NCBI GenBank assembly: GCA_038230335.1
Contig: JBBRNL010000006.1
Location: 1-64,000 of the forward strand
From: JBBRDU01 sp038230335
GTDB taxonomy: Bacteria > Verrucomicrobiota > Verrucomicrobiia > Chthoniobacterales > UBA10450
Length of the DNA: 64,000 nt
Direction of reading: 5' to 3'
Below the pieces are notes generated by a model. It ran no database searches. It had not been told where the DNA came from and was given only the letters and a program-made list of their open reading frames with translations. Shown piece by piece: positions 56,010 through 63,765 of this stretch. Numbering within the stretch: the first letter of the stretch is position 1; every line of letters starts with the position of its first letter. Made by a program: the position numbers and the translations under genes.

Positions 56010-56882
56010 ATGGCTGGCACTACTCAGATTCTCGGGATTCAGTTTTTCGACGGTGACGTCGAAGGAGCAGTCGAGCGGATGATCGCGGACGGAGGAGTGC
56101 TCATCGCGCCCTCAGGGACGTGCTTTGCGCGACTGCGCCACGATTCAGCGTATCGCCAAGCGGTGACGCGAGCTGACCTAGCGATTCCTGACAGCGGGGC
56201 CATGGTGCTGCTCTGGGCGCTTTTTAAACGTCAGAAAATGAAGCGCATCTCGGGTTTGAGTTATATTCGGCAACTGAGCGCGAGAATCTTCGTGCAAGAC
56301 AAGACTTCAGTGCTCTGGGTCTTGCCCACGGATGCGTCGCGGACAAAGACAGAACGTTGGCTTACACAGACGCTGATAACGTTCGCTACTGACGATTTGT
56401 ACGTCGCCCCGCGATACGGGAGCCTCGTTGAAGATCCATCTTTGCTCAGCCTTTTGGAACGGCGCAGGCCCGCGCACGTGGTGATTGGAATCGGCAGCGG
56501 ACCTCAGGAGAAACTCGGACCGTATCTGCGCGATCACTTGTCGTATCGGCCTGCCATTCATTGCATCGGCGCGGCGCTCGGTTTTTTGACGGGCGATCAG
56601 GTAGCGATCCCGGATTGGGCCGACCGCTTTTACCTTGGCTGGCTCCTGCGTCTCTTCGCGCAGCCGCGCATCTTTATTCCGCGGCTGGCGCGAGCGGCCG
56701 CTTTGCCGTGGTTAATCACGAAGTATGGAAGGGAGATGCCGCCGCTGCGCGCGAGGCCAAATGTCAGACGCCAGATGGCAGATGGCAGAGGCCAGATGGC
56801 AGATGGCAGAGGCCAGATATCAGAGGGCAGAGGACAGAGGGCAGAGGGCAGAGGGCAGAGGAAGGAGGCAAAGGACGAATGA
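56010..56882 (+). CDS. WecB/TagA/CpsF-family glycosyltransferase with repeat-derived tail
   Basis: 290 residues. Family features: LGIQFFDGDVEGAVERMIAD, AIPDSGAMVLLWALF, then RISGLSYI and HVVIGIGSGPQEKLGPYLRD, then IHCIGAALGFLTG. These enzymes transfer N-acetyl-mannosamine or related sugars to a lipid-linked acceptor in polysaccharide assembly. The canonical Asp-Gly is Asp-Ser-Gly here. From about residue 252 the protein is pure repeat translation (QMADGRGQMADGRG, ISEGRG, QRAEGRG), from tandem GGCAGAT/GGCAGAG heptamers up to the stop; the functional domain ends before it. Confidence 0.85.
   Translation: MAGTTQILGIQFFDGDVEGAVERMIADGGVLIAPSGTCFARLRHDSAYRQAVTRADLAIPDSGAMVLLWALFKRQKMKRISGLSYIRQLSARIFVQDKTSVLWVLPTDASRTKTERWLTQTLITFATDDLYVAPRYGSLVEDPSLLSLLERRRPAHVVIGIGSGPQEKLGPYLRDHLSYRPAIHCIGAALGFLTGDQVAIPDWADRFYLGWLLRLFAQPRIFIPRLARAAALPWLITKYGREMPPLRARPNVRRQMADGRGQMADGRGQISEGRGQRAEGRGQRKEAKDE
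56761..56872 (+). repeat. GGCAGAT/GGCAGAG heptamer array in a coding 3' end
   Basis: About fifteen tandem 7-nt units (CAGATGG-type then CAGAGGG-type). Because 3 x 7 = 21 the array encodes a 7-residue period. The units contain no stop in any frame, which explains why the upstream gene runs through. Confidence 0.9.
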
Positions 56883-56910
56883 TAGCGTGCAGGTGAGAAA
56901 TGGAGCGACC

Positions 56911-57288
56911 ATGGCAGAACGAATCGAATCGGCCAAAGACCTCAAGGTTTACCAAGCGGCCTACGCTCTCTCGATGGACATCTTCGATTGCACGCAGAAT
57001 TTCCCAGCCGAAGAGAAGTTCGCCCTGACGAGTCAGATTCGGCGGTCCTCGCGATCAGTCTGTTTGAACCTGCGTGAAGCCTGGGCGAAAGGGCACTACG
57101 AAGCCCACTTTCTCAGTAAACTAAGTGACTGTGATGGGGAGAATAATGAAACGGATTCGTCGCTCGATTTTGCCAAAGACTGCCACTACATCCCGGCAGA
57201 GCAGCATGAGGATTTATCCAGGAGATGTGCCGAAGTGGGCAAGATGCTGGGAGGCATGATGAAAAAATGCGAGTCGTTCCTCAAATGA
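56911..57288 (+). CDS. Four-helix-bundle protein (S23/IVP family), copy 1
   Basis: 125 residues from the ATG of MAERIESAKDLKVYQAAYAL; the frame extends upstream only through repeat DNA. Segments KVYQAAYALSMDIFDCTQNF, LTSQIRRSSRSVCLNLREAW and FLSKLSDCDGENNETDSSLD are characteristic of the four-helix-bundle family first seen in 23S rRNA intervening sequences. Function unknown; they are probably small RNA-binding or scaffold proteins. It lies between glycosyltransferase and carbamoyltransferase genes, with which it has no evident pathway link. Confidence 0.88.
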   Translation: MAERIESAKDLKVYQAAYALSMDIFDCTQNFPAEEKFALTSQIRRSSRSVCLNLREAWAKGHYEAHFLSKLSDCDGENNETDSSLDFAKDCHYIPAEQHEDLSRRCAEVGKMLGGMMKKCESFLK

Positions 57289-57329
57289 GAGTAAGTATTC
57301 CAGATTGCCGCTGGTGGGTTTTTCTGTCT

Positions 57330-57369
57330 CTGGCATCTGTCGTCTGACATCTGACATCTGACGTCTGAA
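57330..57369. repeat. CATCTGA heptamers replacing the leader of the carbamoyltransferase gene
   Basis: Units such as CATCTGA, CATCTGA and CGTCTGA run to two bases before the ATG at 57370. No Shine-Dalgarno sequence remains between the array and the start codon. Confidence 0.75.
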
Positions 57370-59700
57370 ATGATCATCCTCGGCCTAAACGCTTACCACG
57401 GTGACTCCGCCGCTTGCCTCATTGTCGACGGCAAACTGGTCGCGGCCGCGGAAGAGGAACGGTTTCGCCGGATCAAGCATTGGGCCGGGTTGCCGACCAA
57501 GGCGATCGATTACTGCCTGAGCGAGGCGCGCATGAACCTGAGCGAGGTCGAGCATATAGCCATCAATCGCAAGCCGGGTATCAACAATTTGCGCCGTCTC
57601 GGATTCGTCATCACACGCTGGCCTTCACCCCAGCTGATGATGCAGAAGATTAAGAATATCCGCAGCGCGGTTTCGACCAAAGAAACTCTCGAGCAGACTT
57701 ACAAGATGGAATTGAAGGCGGAGATCCATCACGTCGAACATCACCTGGCCCATCTCGCCTCTGCTTTTCTCGTCTCCGACTTTCAAGAAGCCGCCTGTAT
57801 CTCCGTCGACGGGTTTGGCGACTTTGCCAGCACTGCCTTCGGATTCGGGTCGGGCCAGGAGTTGACCATTAGCAAGCGCATCTATTTCCCGCATTCGTTA
57901 GGTATCTTCTACTCGGCCCTGACCCAATATCTCGGGTTTCCGCACTACGGCGATGAATACAAGGTGATGGGCCTCGCCCCCTACGGCGAGCCGAACCTGA
58001 TCGAGCCCCTGCGCGAAGTGGTGAAGATTCAAACGGACGGAACGTTCCGGCTGAATCTTGATTATTTCCGGCACCATTCCGACAACGTTTCCTACACGTG
58101 GAACGATTGCACGCCATCGGTCGGGCTCCTTTATAAATCGACCTTGATCGATTTGCTCGGCCCGGCTCGTAACCCTAACGACCCGCTGGAACAGAAGCAC
58201 AAGGATCTGGCGCGATCGATCCAGGTGACCTACGAGAAGGCACTCTTCGCCTTGTTGCATGCGCTGCATAAGCAGCATCCGTCCAGTAACCTGGCCCTGG
58301 CCGGCGGTTGCGCCATGAACTCCGTGGCCAACGGAAAGATTTATCGGCGGACACCGTTCACTCAGATGTATCTGCCCGCTGCGGCCGGCGATGCCGGCGG
58401 AGCCATCGGTGCAGCGGCCATTGTGCAGGCGCAGCTGAAGGCTGCGCCTAACGTAGAAAGTAGAAAGGCCAAAGTAGAAAGGCAGAGGGCGGAGGGCGGC
58501 AATCAGATGTCAGATGACAGACGGCAGATGGAAGATGGAAGAGGGGAGAAGGTAGGGGCGATTGACCTCAATGGCCTTCCGGAGGGGGGAAACGCTCAAC
58601 GTTCAACGCTCAACGTTGAACGTCTAAGTCGGAGTGTCGTGGCGGGGGCTGCGGTTGCGGCGGTGGGAACGTCGGAAGATGAGAGACGTCAGGCCGCAGA
58701 AGATGGCAGAGATCGTCCGATTGAGGAGGAGCAAAGGAGAGGGCCTTTCCGGCCGGATCCGAATCTGGCGATTGGGGCGACGCTGGCGGAAGTGGAGAAA
58801 GAGGCGGCTAGGAAAGTAGAAAGTGGCAATGAGGAAGTAGAAGATCAGACGTCAGATGGCAGAGGGGAGATGGCGGAGAAGGAGGAAGTAGAAAGTGAAA
58901 AGGAGAAAGTAGAAGAGCAGACAGCGGACGACAGCAATCAGGCACCTCCCGCGCAAGACCCGGGTGTTCCATCTCCGGCCACCGGTCTTCCAGCTCCCAG
59001 CTCCCAGCTCCCGCCGATACCAGGGGTCGCGTTGCGACCCCTGGTATCGGCCTATCTCGGGCCGGAATCGACCGAACAGGAAATTCACGCCCTGCTCGAT
59101 TGGAAAAAGCAGGAGATCGAGTTCGCGGAATGCGTTACGACTTACCTTTCGTCCGAAGAGGATCTGACCGCGCGCACGGCTCAAGCCGTGGCCGACGGAA
59201 AAGTGGTGGGCTGGTTCCAGGGTCGCATGGAATGGGGACCGCGCGCCTTGGGCAATCGCTCCATCCTGGCCGATCCGCGACGCGCCGACATGAAAGAGAT
59301 CCTCAACGCCAAGATTAAGCGTCGCGAATCTTTCCGTCCGTTTGCTCCCTCCATTTTGCGCGAAGCCGTCTCGGAATGGTTCGAGCAGGACGACGACGTT
59401 CCGTTCATGATGGAAGTGTTCCAGATCCGGGCGCAGAAGCGCTCTTTCATTCCGGCGGTCACTCATGTCGACGGCTCCGGCCGTTTGCAAACTGTGCACA
59501 AGGAAACAAATCCGCGCTACCACCGCCTCATCGAACAGTTCCGCGAACTCACCGGCATCCCCATGATGCTGAACACATCGTTCAACGAAAACGAACCGGT
59601 CGTCTGTTATCCCGAAGAAGCGCTCGACTGTTTTTTGAGGACGAAAATGGATTTGCTCGTCCTGGGCAACTTTTGCGTGGAACGCAGAACGGAAAGCTGA
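57370..59700 (+). CDS. NodU/CmcH-family carbamoyltransferase with 195-residue repeat-derived insert
   Basis: 776 residues; relatives have about 560-600. The N-terminal Kae1-like domain has LGLNAYHGDSAACLIVDGKL, HHLAHLASAFLVSDF, SVDGFGDFAS, and LALAGGCAMNSVANGKI. The C-terminal domain has GWFQGRMEWGPRALGNRSIL and FAPSILREAV, then MMLNTSFNENEPVV. It transfers a carbamoyl group to a sugar hydroxyl, probably on the exported polysaccharide. Residues about 362-557 are not family sequence: they translate GTAGAAA, GGCAGAG, AACGTTC and CAGCTCC heptamers, a GTAGG hairpin and a long palindrome. Both flanking domains are in frame. Whether it is active is open. Confidence 0.88.
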   Translation: MIILGLNAYHGDSAACLIVDGKLVAAAEEERFRRIKHWAGLPTKAIDYCLSEARMNLSEVEHIAINRKPGINNLRRLGFVITRWPSPQLMMQKIKNIRSAVSTKETLEQTYKMELKAEIHHVEHHLAHLASAFLVSDFQEAACISVDGFGDFASTAFGFGSGQELTISKRIYFPHSLGIFYSALTQYLGFPHYGDEYKVMGLAPYGEPNLIEPLREVVKIQTDGTFRLNLDYFRHHSDNVSYTWNDCTPSVGLLYKSTLIDLLGPARNPNDPLEQKHKDLARSIQVTYEKALFALLHALHKQHPSSNLALAGGCAMNSVANGKIYRRTPFTQMYLPAAAGDAGGAIGAAAIVQAQLKAAPNVESRKAKVERQRAEGGNQMSDDRRQMEDGRGEKVGAIDLNGLPEGGNAQRSTLNVERLSRSVVAGAAVAAVGTSEDERRQAAEDGRDRPIEEEQRRGPFRPDPNLAIGATLAEVEKEAARKVESGNEEVEDQTSDGRGEMAEKEEVESEKEKVEEQTADDSNQAPPAQDPGVPSPATGLPAPSSQLPPIPGVALRPLVSAYLGPESTEQEIHALLDWKKQEIEFAECVTTYLSSEEDLTARTAQAVADGKVVGWFQGRMEWGPRALGNRSILADPRRADMKEILNAKIKRRESFRPFAPSILREAVSEWFEQDDDVPFMMEVFQIRAQKRSFIPAVTHVDGSGRLQTVHKETNPRYHRLIEQFRELTGIPMMLNTSFNENEPVVCYPEEALDCFLRTKMDLLVLGNFCVERRTES
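58453..59012 (+). repeat. Mixed heptamer and REP-like DNA inside the carbamoyltransferase gene
   Basis: In order: GTAGAAA units (58453-58482), GGCAGAG and CAGATGA units (to about 58540), the GTAGG-GGCGATT-GACCTC-AATGGCC hairpin (58552-58576), AACGCTC/AACGTTC units (58591-58625), CAGATGG and GTAGAAA units (58812-58925), and CAGCTCC units (58989-59011). Every one of these families also occurs in noncoding spacers or other genes of the window. Confidence 0.85.
59013..59051. repeat. Perfect 18-bp-arm palindrome in coding sequence
   Basis: GCCGATACCAGGGGTCGC, then GTT, then the exact reverse complement. A 39-bp hairpin with no mismatch at the junction between the insert and the conserved LVSAYLGPE segment of the C-terminal domain. 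Confidence 0.95.
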
Positions 59701-59833
59701 AAACTGAAATGGGAGAAGCGGAGAAAGCGGGAAACGGAGAGCTGAAAGCGGAAAGCTGAAAGTGAAATGGGAGCTGAACAGGAAAAGAGGGGGAAGCTGA
59801 CAAGCGAGGGTGGCATGGTTAGTCTGCTACCTG
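59701..59833. repeat. GCTGAAA heptamer spacer
   Basis: Units GCTGAAA and GCGGAAA with degenerate spacing run from 59691 to about 59800. The carbamoyltransferase stop codon TGA is itself part of a GGAAAGCTGAAAACTG unit. Confidence 0.7.
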
Positions 59834-60193
59834 ATGAGCCGGATCTCGGAAGAGTGGCGCGACAGGACGAAGAGATACGCCTCCTCTGTGGTGCGACTTT
59901 ACGTTGAGCTGCCGAAGCAGCGGCCAGAAGCGCAGATTCTCGGAAAACAACTTCTCCGGTCTGGCACATCAGTTGCAGCGAACCTTCGGGAGGCGTCGCG
60001 CGCCCGAACCAGGCCTGAATTTGTTTCCAAGCTCGAAGTTTGCACCCAGGAAGCGGACGAGAGCGACTTATGGCTGCAACTGCTGCGTGACGACTGCGAT
60101 ATAAAATCGGAGAATCTGGATAAGCTGCTCATTGAGACAAACGAGTTAATCTCTATATTTGTAACGATGGCGCGGCATAGCAAAGAAGATTGA
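59834..60193 (+). CDS. Four-helix-bundle protein (S23/IVP family), copy 2
   Basis: 119 residues from the ATG of MSRISEEWRDRTKRYASSVV. LGKQLLRSGTSVAANLREAS and EFVSKLEVCTQEADESDLWL are the family core; the C-terminus DKLLIETNELISIFVTMARH is the last helix. It is a distant relative of the gene at 56911 and again sits alone between polysaccharide genes and heptamer spacers. Function unknown. Confidence 0.9.
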   Translation: MSRISEEWRDRTKRYASSVVRLYVELPKQRPEAQILGKQLLRSGTSVAANLREASRARTRPEFVSKLEVCTQEADESDLWLQLLRDDCDIKSENLDKLLIETNELISIFVTMARHSKED

Positions 60194-60361
60194 TCTGTTC
60201 CAAATGTCCGGCTTCCGTATTGGCGTTTCAGTTTTGATTCCGACGCATCCTTCCCGGCGAGGTAGGGCGGGCGCGTTTTCCGCGGTCATCTTTCGCAAAG
60301 TGTCTTTCGCCTTGTTTTCATTTCCGCTTTTCCGCTTTTCCGCTTTCAGCTTTCCCAAGCC
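60194..60361. repeat. Spacer ending in TTTCCGC heptamers
   Basis: 60330-60358 has CCGCTTTTCCGCTTTTCCGC and TTTCAGCTTTCCC, reverse relatives of GCGGAAA/GCTGAAA, ending three to six bases before the asparagine synthase ATG. No ribosome binding site is recognisable in between. Confidence 0.65.
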
Positions 60362-63300
60362 ATGTGCGGCATAGCGGCAATCTTTGCCTACGGCGAATCG
60401 GCTCCGCCGGTCGAGCGCGATGAAGTTTTGCGCATGCGCGAGCAGATGGCCTCGCGCGGGCCGGATGGATCGGGCGAATGGTTTTCCGACGATCGCCGCG
60501 TCGGCCTCGGTCACCGCCGTCTCTCCATCATCGATCTCTCTCCGGCTGGAGCGAACCCCATGTTCAACGCCGATCGCTCTCTTGCCCTCATCTTCAACGG
60601 CGAGATTTATAATTATAAGGAGCTGCGCGCGCAGCTAGCCGAAAAAGGTTATCCGTTCATGTCGCACTGCGACACGGAAGTCGTTCTCGCCTTGTATGAA
60701 ACGCGCGGCGTCGACGCCATGATGAACGAGCTACGTGGCATGTACGCCTTCGCCATCTGGGATCGGAAGAAGCAAGGCATGTTGCTGGCCCGCGACGCAT
60801 TCGGCATCAAACCGCTTTACTATTCCGACAACGGCAACACCTTTCGCGTTGCTTCACAGGTGAAAGCCTTGCGCGCGGGTGGGAAGATTGATCTCGCGCC
60901 CGAGCCGGCCGGTCACGTCGGATTCTTCCTGTGGGGTCACGTGCCCGATCCATACACTCTGTACAAGAACATCCGGAGCCTGCCCGCCGGCAGCACCATG
61001 TGGGTCGATCGCAGTGGCGCCAAATCGCCACGCGCTTTCTGCAACATCTCGGAGATCCTCGCCCAGTCCGAACGCGAGGATCAGTTATCAGTTAGCCGTT
61101 ATCAGTTATCTGGAAGAGGGAACGCGGAATCCGGTGTAAAATCTTCCCTCCATAATAACCAGGAACAAATAACCGATAACCGTGCAAACGCGGAGATACT
61201 CCACGGCGCACTCGCCGAGACGATCCGTTATCACATGGTGGCGGATGTGCCGGTGGGCGTGTTCCTGTCCGCCGGGCTCGACTCCACTACGATCGCCGCA
61301 CTGGCGGCCGAGCAGGGCGGAAACCTGCGCACAGTGACACTGGGGTTCGAGGAATACAAAGGCACCGAGGCAGACGAGACGCCTTTGGCGGAAGAGTTCG
61401 CCAAACGCTGCGGCGCCACCCATCAGACCATCTGGGTTTCGCGCGCCGATTTCGAAGCGGAACGCGATCATCTTTTCGAATCGATGGACCGTCCATCCAC
61501 CGACGGCGTCAACACCTTCTTCGTGAGTCTGGCTGCCAAACAAGCTGGATTAAAAGTAGCCTTGTCCGGGGTGGGGGGCGACGAACTGTTCGCCACTTAT
61601 CCGAGTTTCCGCGATATCCCGCGCACGGTGAACGTGCTCAAGCCTTTCAGCGGAATCTTGCGCAATTTCGGTCGCGACTTGAGGATCGTTACCGCTCCGG
61701 TTCTGAAACAGTTCACGTCACCCAAATACGCCGGGATGTTCGAGTACGGCGGCACCTATGGCGGTGCCTACATGTTGCGACGTGGGATGTTCATGCCGTG
61801 GGAATTGCCGGATCTGCTCGATCCCGAAATCGTGCGCGAAGGCTGGGCCGAGCTGCAAACTTTGGTGCGTCTGGACGAAACGATCGACGGCATCCGTAAC
61901 TCACGGCTAAAAGTTTCCGCCTTGGAGCTCAGTTGGTACATGCGCCATCAACTTTTGCGCGATTCCGACTGGGCCGGCATGGGCCACTCGGTCGAGATTC
62001 GCGTCCCGCTCGTCGACGTAGATTTCCTGCGTCAAGTCGCACCCATGTTCTCCCGTCCGAACGCGCCGTCAAAACGCGACATGGCTGCGGCCGCGTCCAA
62101 GCTAATGACGCCCGAGATCCTTGATCGCCCTAAAACGGGATTTCAAATTCCAGTCCGGCAATGGATGATGGAAGACAACCGGCACGAGCGCGACCGCGGT
62201 TTACGAGGATGGGCCAAGCACGTCTATCGTCGTTTTGGCGGAACGCAGCTCGTAGCCAGAAGTCAGAAATCAGAAATCAGAAGTCAGAAGCCAGAAGTCA
62301 GTTCGGAGCTTCCAGTTCCCATCTCCCAGCTCCGAGCTGCCAAACGGATTCTCGTCTTTCGCATTGGGCAACTTGGAGACACGATCGTGGCGTTGCCTGC
62401 CATGTGGGTTGTGCGGAAATCTTTTCCCACTGCGCATCTCGCGCTGCTGTGCGACCGCCATCCGGGCAAGTCTTACGTGGTCGCCTCGGATTTGTTACGG
62501 GGCGCCGGCATTTTCGATGATTTTCTGTCTTATCCGGTCTCCGAGTCCGGGGATCTAATGAAGAGCGGCCGGATGGCGGCGCTGCTTGCCGTGATTCGAG
62601 CGAAACGCTTCGATACACTGATTTACCTGGCTCCGACTAACCGTAATCCCGATCAGATCGCACGTGATCGCCGTTTCTTTTCCATGGCAGGGATAAAGAC
62701 ATTTGTCGGAATGACCGGATTTGGCGAGTCAGAAGCAACGGGCTTGGAGAACCGCGGCGCGACGATGCCGCGTGAGTCTGAGTTTTTGCTACGGCGCCTC
62801 TCTGCCTCTGGCCTAACCGTTTGCCCCGAAGACGCGTTGCGAATGGATCTCGGGCTAAGCCCTGCTGACGAAGCGCCACTATTAGAGTGGATACGTAACT
62901 CACCATCGGACGGAGGTCGCGTGTGGATTGCAGTCGGCCCAGGCTCAAAGATGCCGGCAAAACGCTGGCCCCTGGACAGATTTGAGGAAGTAGTTAGGGG
63001 GCTAATCGAGGATTGTGACGTGTGGCCGGTAGTCTTTGGTGCCGAGGAGGACCGCGCGATCGGAGAATGGCTGTTAACAAAATGGAAGCGCGGGTATAAC
63101 GTGGCTGGCATACTCGGACTTCGCTCTTCGCTTGCGGCTATGAAGCGGGCCGCACTCTTCCTTGGCAATGACACTGGCACAATGCACATGGCGGCGACGG
63201 TCGGTGTTCCATGCATTGCAGTGTTTTCCGCGCGTGTTCCCCGTGGCATGTGGTACCCTAACGGCGACCACCATCACGTATTCCAAGCGGAGATTGACTG

Positions 63301-63439
63301 CCAAGGATGCGGGCTGGTAGAATGTGTGGAGCGCGGTAACGAGTGCCTTAAACGAATATCAGTGGAAGAGGTTCTTAGGGCCTGCGTCTCAAAACTAGCG
63401 TCTCGATTGGCGAGTCGGGAATTGGCCGCTTCTGTCTAA
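60362..63439 (+). CDS. Asparagine synthase-like amidotransferase fused to family 9 glycosyltransferase
   Basis: 1025 residues. Residues 1-630 are AsnB-like: MCGIAAIF with the N-terminal nucleophile Cys, RGPDGSG, GHRRLSIIDLS, and the synthetase motif LSAGLDSTTIAAL; such amidotransferases often accompany exosortase/polysaccharide loci. Residues about 660-1025 are a GT9 (heptosyltransferase) enzyme: ILVFRIGQLGDTIVALPAMW, VGPGSKMPAKRWP and LFLGNDTGTMHMAATVGVPC. The joint (ARSQKSEIRSQKPEVSSELP) is AGTCAGA and CAGCTCC heptamers. A second repeat insert (about 240-280; LSVSRYQLSG, EQITDNR) sits in the AsnB part. The two enzymes are normally separate genes. Confidence 0.87.
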   Translation: MCGIAAIFAYGESAPPVERDEVLRMREQMASRGPDGSGEWFSDDRRVGLGHRRLSIIDLSPAGANPMFNADRSLALIFNGEIYNYKELRAQLAEKGYPFMSHCDTEVVLALYETRGVDAMMNELRGMYAFAIWDRKKQGMLLARDAFGIKPLYYSDNGNTFRVASQVKALRAGGKIDLAPEPAGHVGFFLWGHVPDPYTLYKNIRSLPAGSTMWVDRSGAKSPRAFCNISEILAQSEREDQLSVSRYQLSGRGNAESGVKSSLHNNQEQITDNRANAEILHGALAETIRYHMVADVPVGVFLSAGLDSTTIAALAAEQGGNLRTVTLGFEEYKGTEADETPLAEEFAKRCGATHQTIWVSRADFEAERDHLFESMDRPSTDGVNTFFVSLAAKQAGLKVALSGVGGDELFATYPSFRDIPRTVNVLKPFSGILRNFGRDLRIVTAPVLKQFTSPKYAGMFEYGGTYGGAYMLRRGMFMPWELPDLLDPEIVREGWAELQTLVRLDETIDGIRNSRLKVSALELSWYMRHQLLRDSDWAGMGHSVEIRVPLVDVDFLRQVAPMFSRPNAPSKRDMAAAASKLMTPEILDRPKTGFQIPVRQWMMEDNRHERDRGLRGWAKHVYRRFGGTQLVARSQKSEIRSQKPEVSSELPVPISQLRAAKRILVFRIGQLGDTIVALPAMWVVRKSFPTAHLALLCDRHPGKSYVVASDLLRGAGIFDDFLSYPVSESGDLMKSGRMAALLAVIRAKRFDTLIYLAPTNRNPDQIARDRRFFSMAGIKTFVGMTGFGESEATGLENRGATMPRESEFLLRRLSASGLTVCPEDALRMDLGLSPADEAPLLEWIRNSPSDGGRVWIAVGPGSKMPAKRWPLDRFEEVVRGLIEDCDVWPVVFGAEEDRAIGEWLLTKWKRGYNVAGILGLRSSLAAMKRAALFLGNDTGTMHMAATVGVPCIAVFSARVPRGMWYPNGDHHHVFQAEIDCQGCGLVECVERGNECLKRISVEEVLRACVSKLASRLASRELAASV
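61081..61190 (+). repeat. GTTATCN heptamers inside the asparagine synthase part
   Basis: AGTTATCAGTTAGCCGTTAT with further copies at 61083-61112 and the inverse ATAACC units at 61157-61186 encode about 40 residues between SEILAQSERE and NAEILHGALA. The inverse units are at most two in a row. Confidence 0.8.
62254..62338 (+). repeat. AGTCAGA and CAGCTCC heptamers at the enzyme-fusion joint
   Basis: Five to six AGTCAGA-type units (62258-62300) then CAGTTCC, CATCTCC, CAGCTCC, GAGCTGC (62309-62338). Neither type contains a stop codon in any frame in this orientation. Confidence 0.85.
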
Positions 63440-63444
63440 TCCAA

Positions 63445-63705
63445 ATGGAACTCGCCCCGGCACAGTTAAAGAATTGGGAATGGTGGGAACAGAATCCCAT
63501 GACGTATGATTGGGAAAGGACGCTTCGTATCAACTCCGGAACGCGGGAGCGGTTTGAAGAGATCCTAAAGGGCGAACTCTTCCCAATTCCGCGGACACGC
63601 TTCAAGGAAGCTCTGGAACGCACCACGCCCGACTCCGCTGCCGCTTTTGTCCTGAGCCGCTTTGGGTCAATGCTGGTTGCTGAAGCCATGCGCGACGAAA
63701 ACTGA
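63445..63705 (+). pseudogene. Internally deleted SAM-methyltransferase-like gene
   Basis: 86 residues. WEWWEQNPMTYDWERTLRIN, then TRERFEEI, resembles the first 40 residues of class I SAM-dependent methyltransferases common in polysaccharide clusters. The next part jumps to a sequence like the extreme C-terminus (AFVLSRFGSMLVAEAMR). The SAM-binding GxGxG region is absent. The most likely reading is a large in-frame deletion; a genuine small protein cannot be excluded. Confidence 0.5.
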
Positions 63706-63765
63706 AATACGCCGCCACGTGTTCAAATGGTCTGTCGTCAAAGTGATCTTTTAGCAATGTAATCC

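Noticed and set aside
56725..56910. Upstream extension of the first four-helix-bundle gene
   Set aside because: The added 62 codons translate GGCAGAT/G heptamers in another frame; the ATG at 56911 starts the conserved family sequence.
56911..60193. Diversity-generating retroelement, suggested by Avd-like four-helix proteins
   Set aside because: No reverse transcriptase and no template/variable repeat pair is present in the window.
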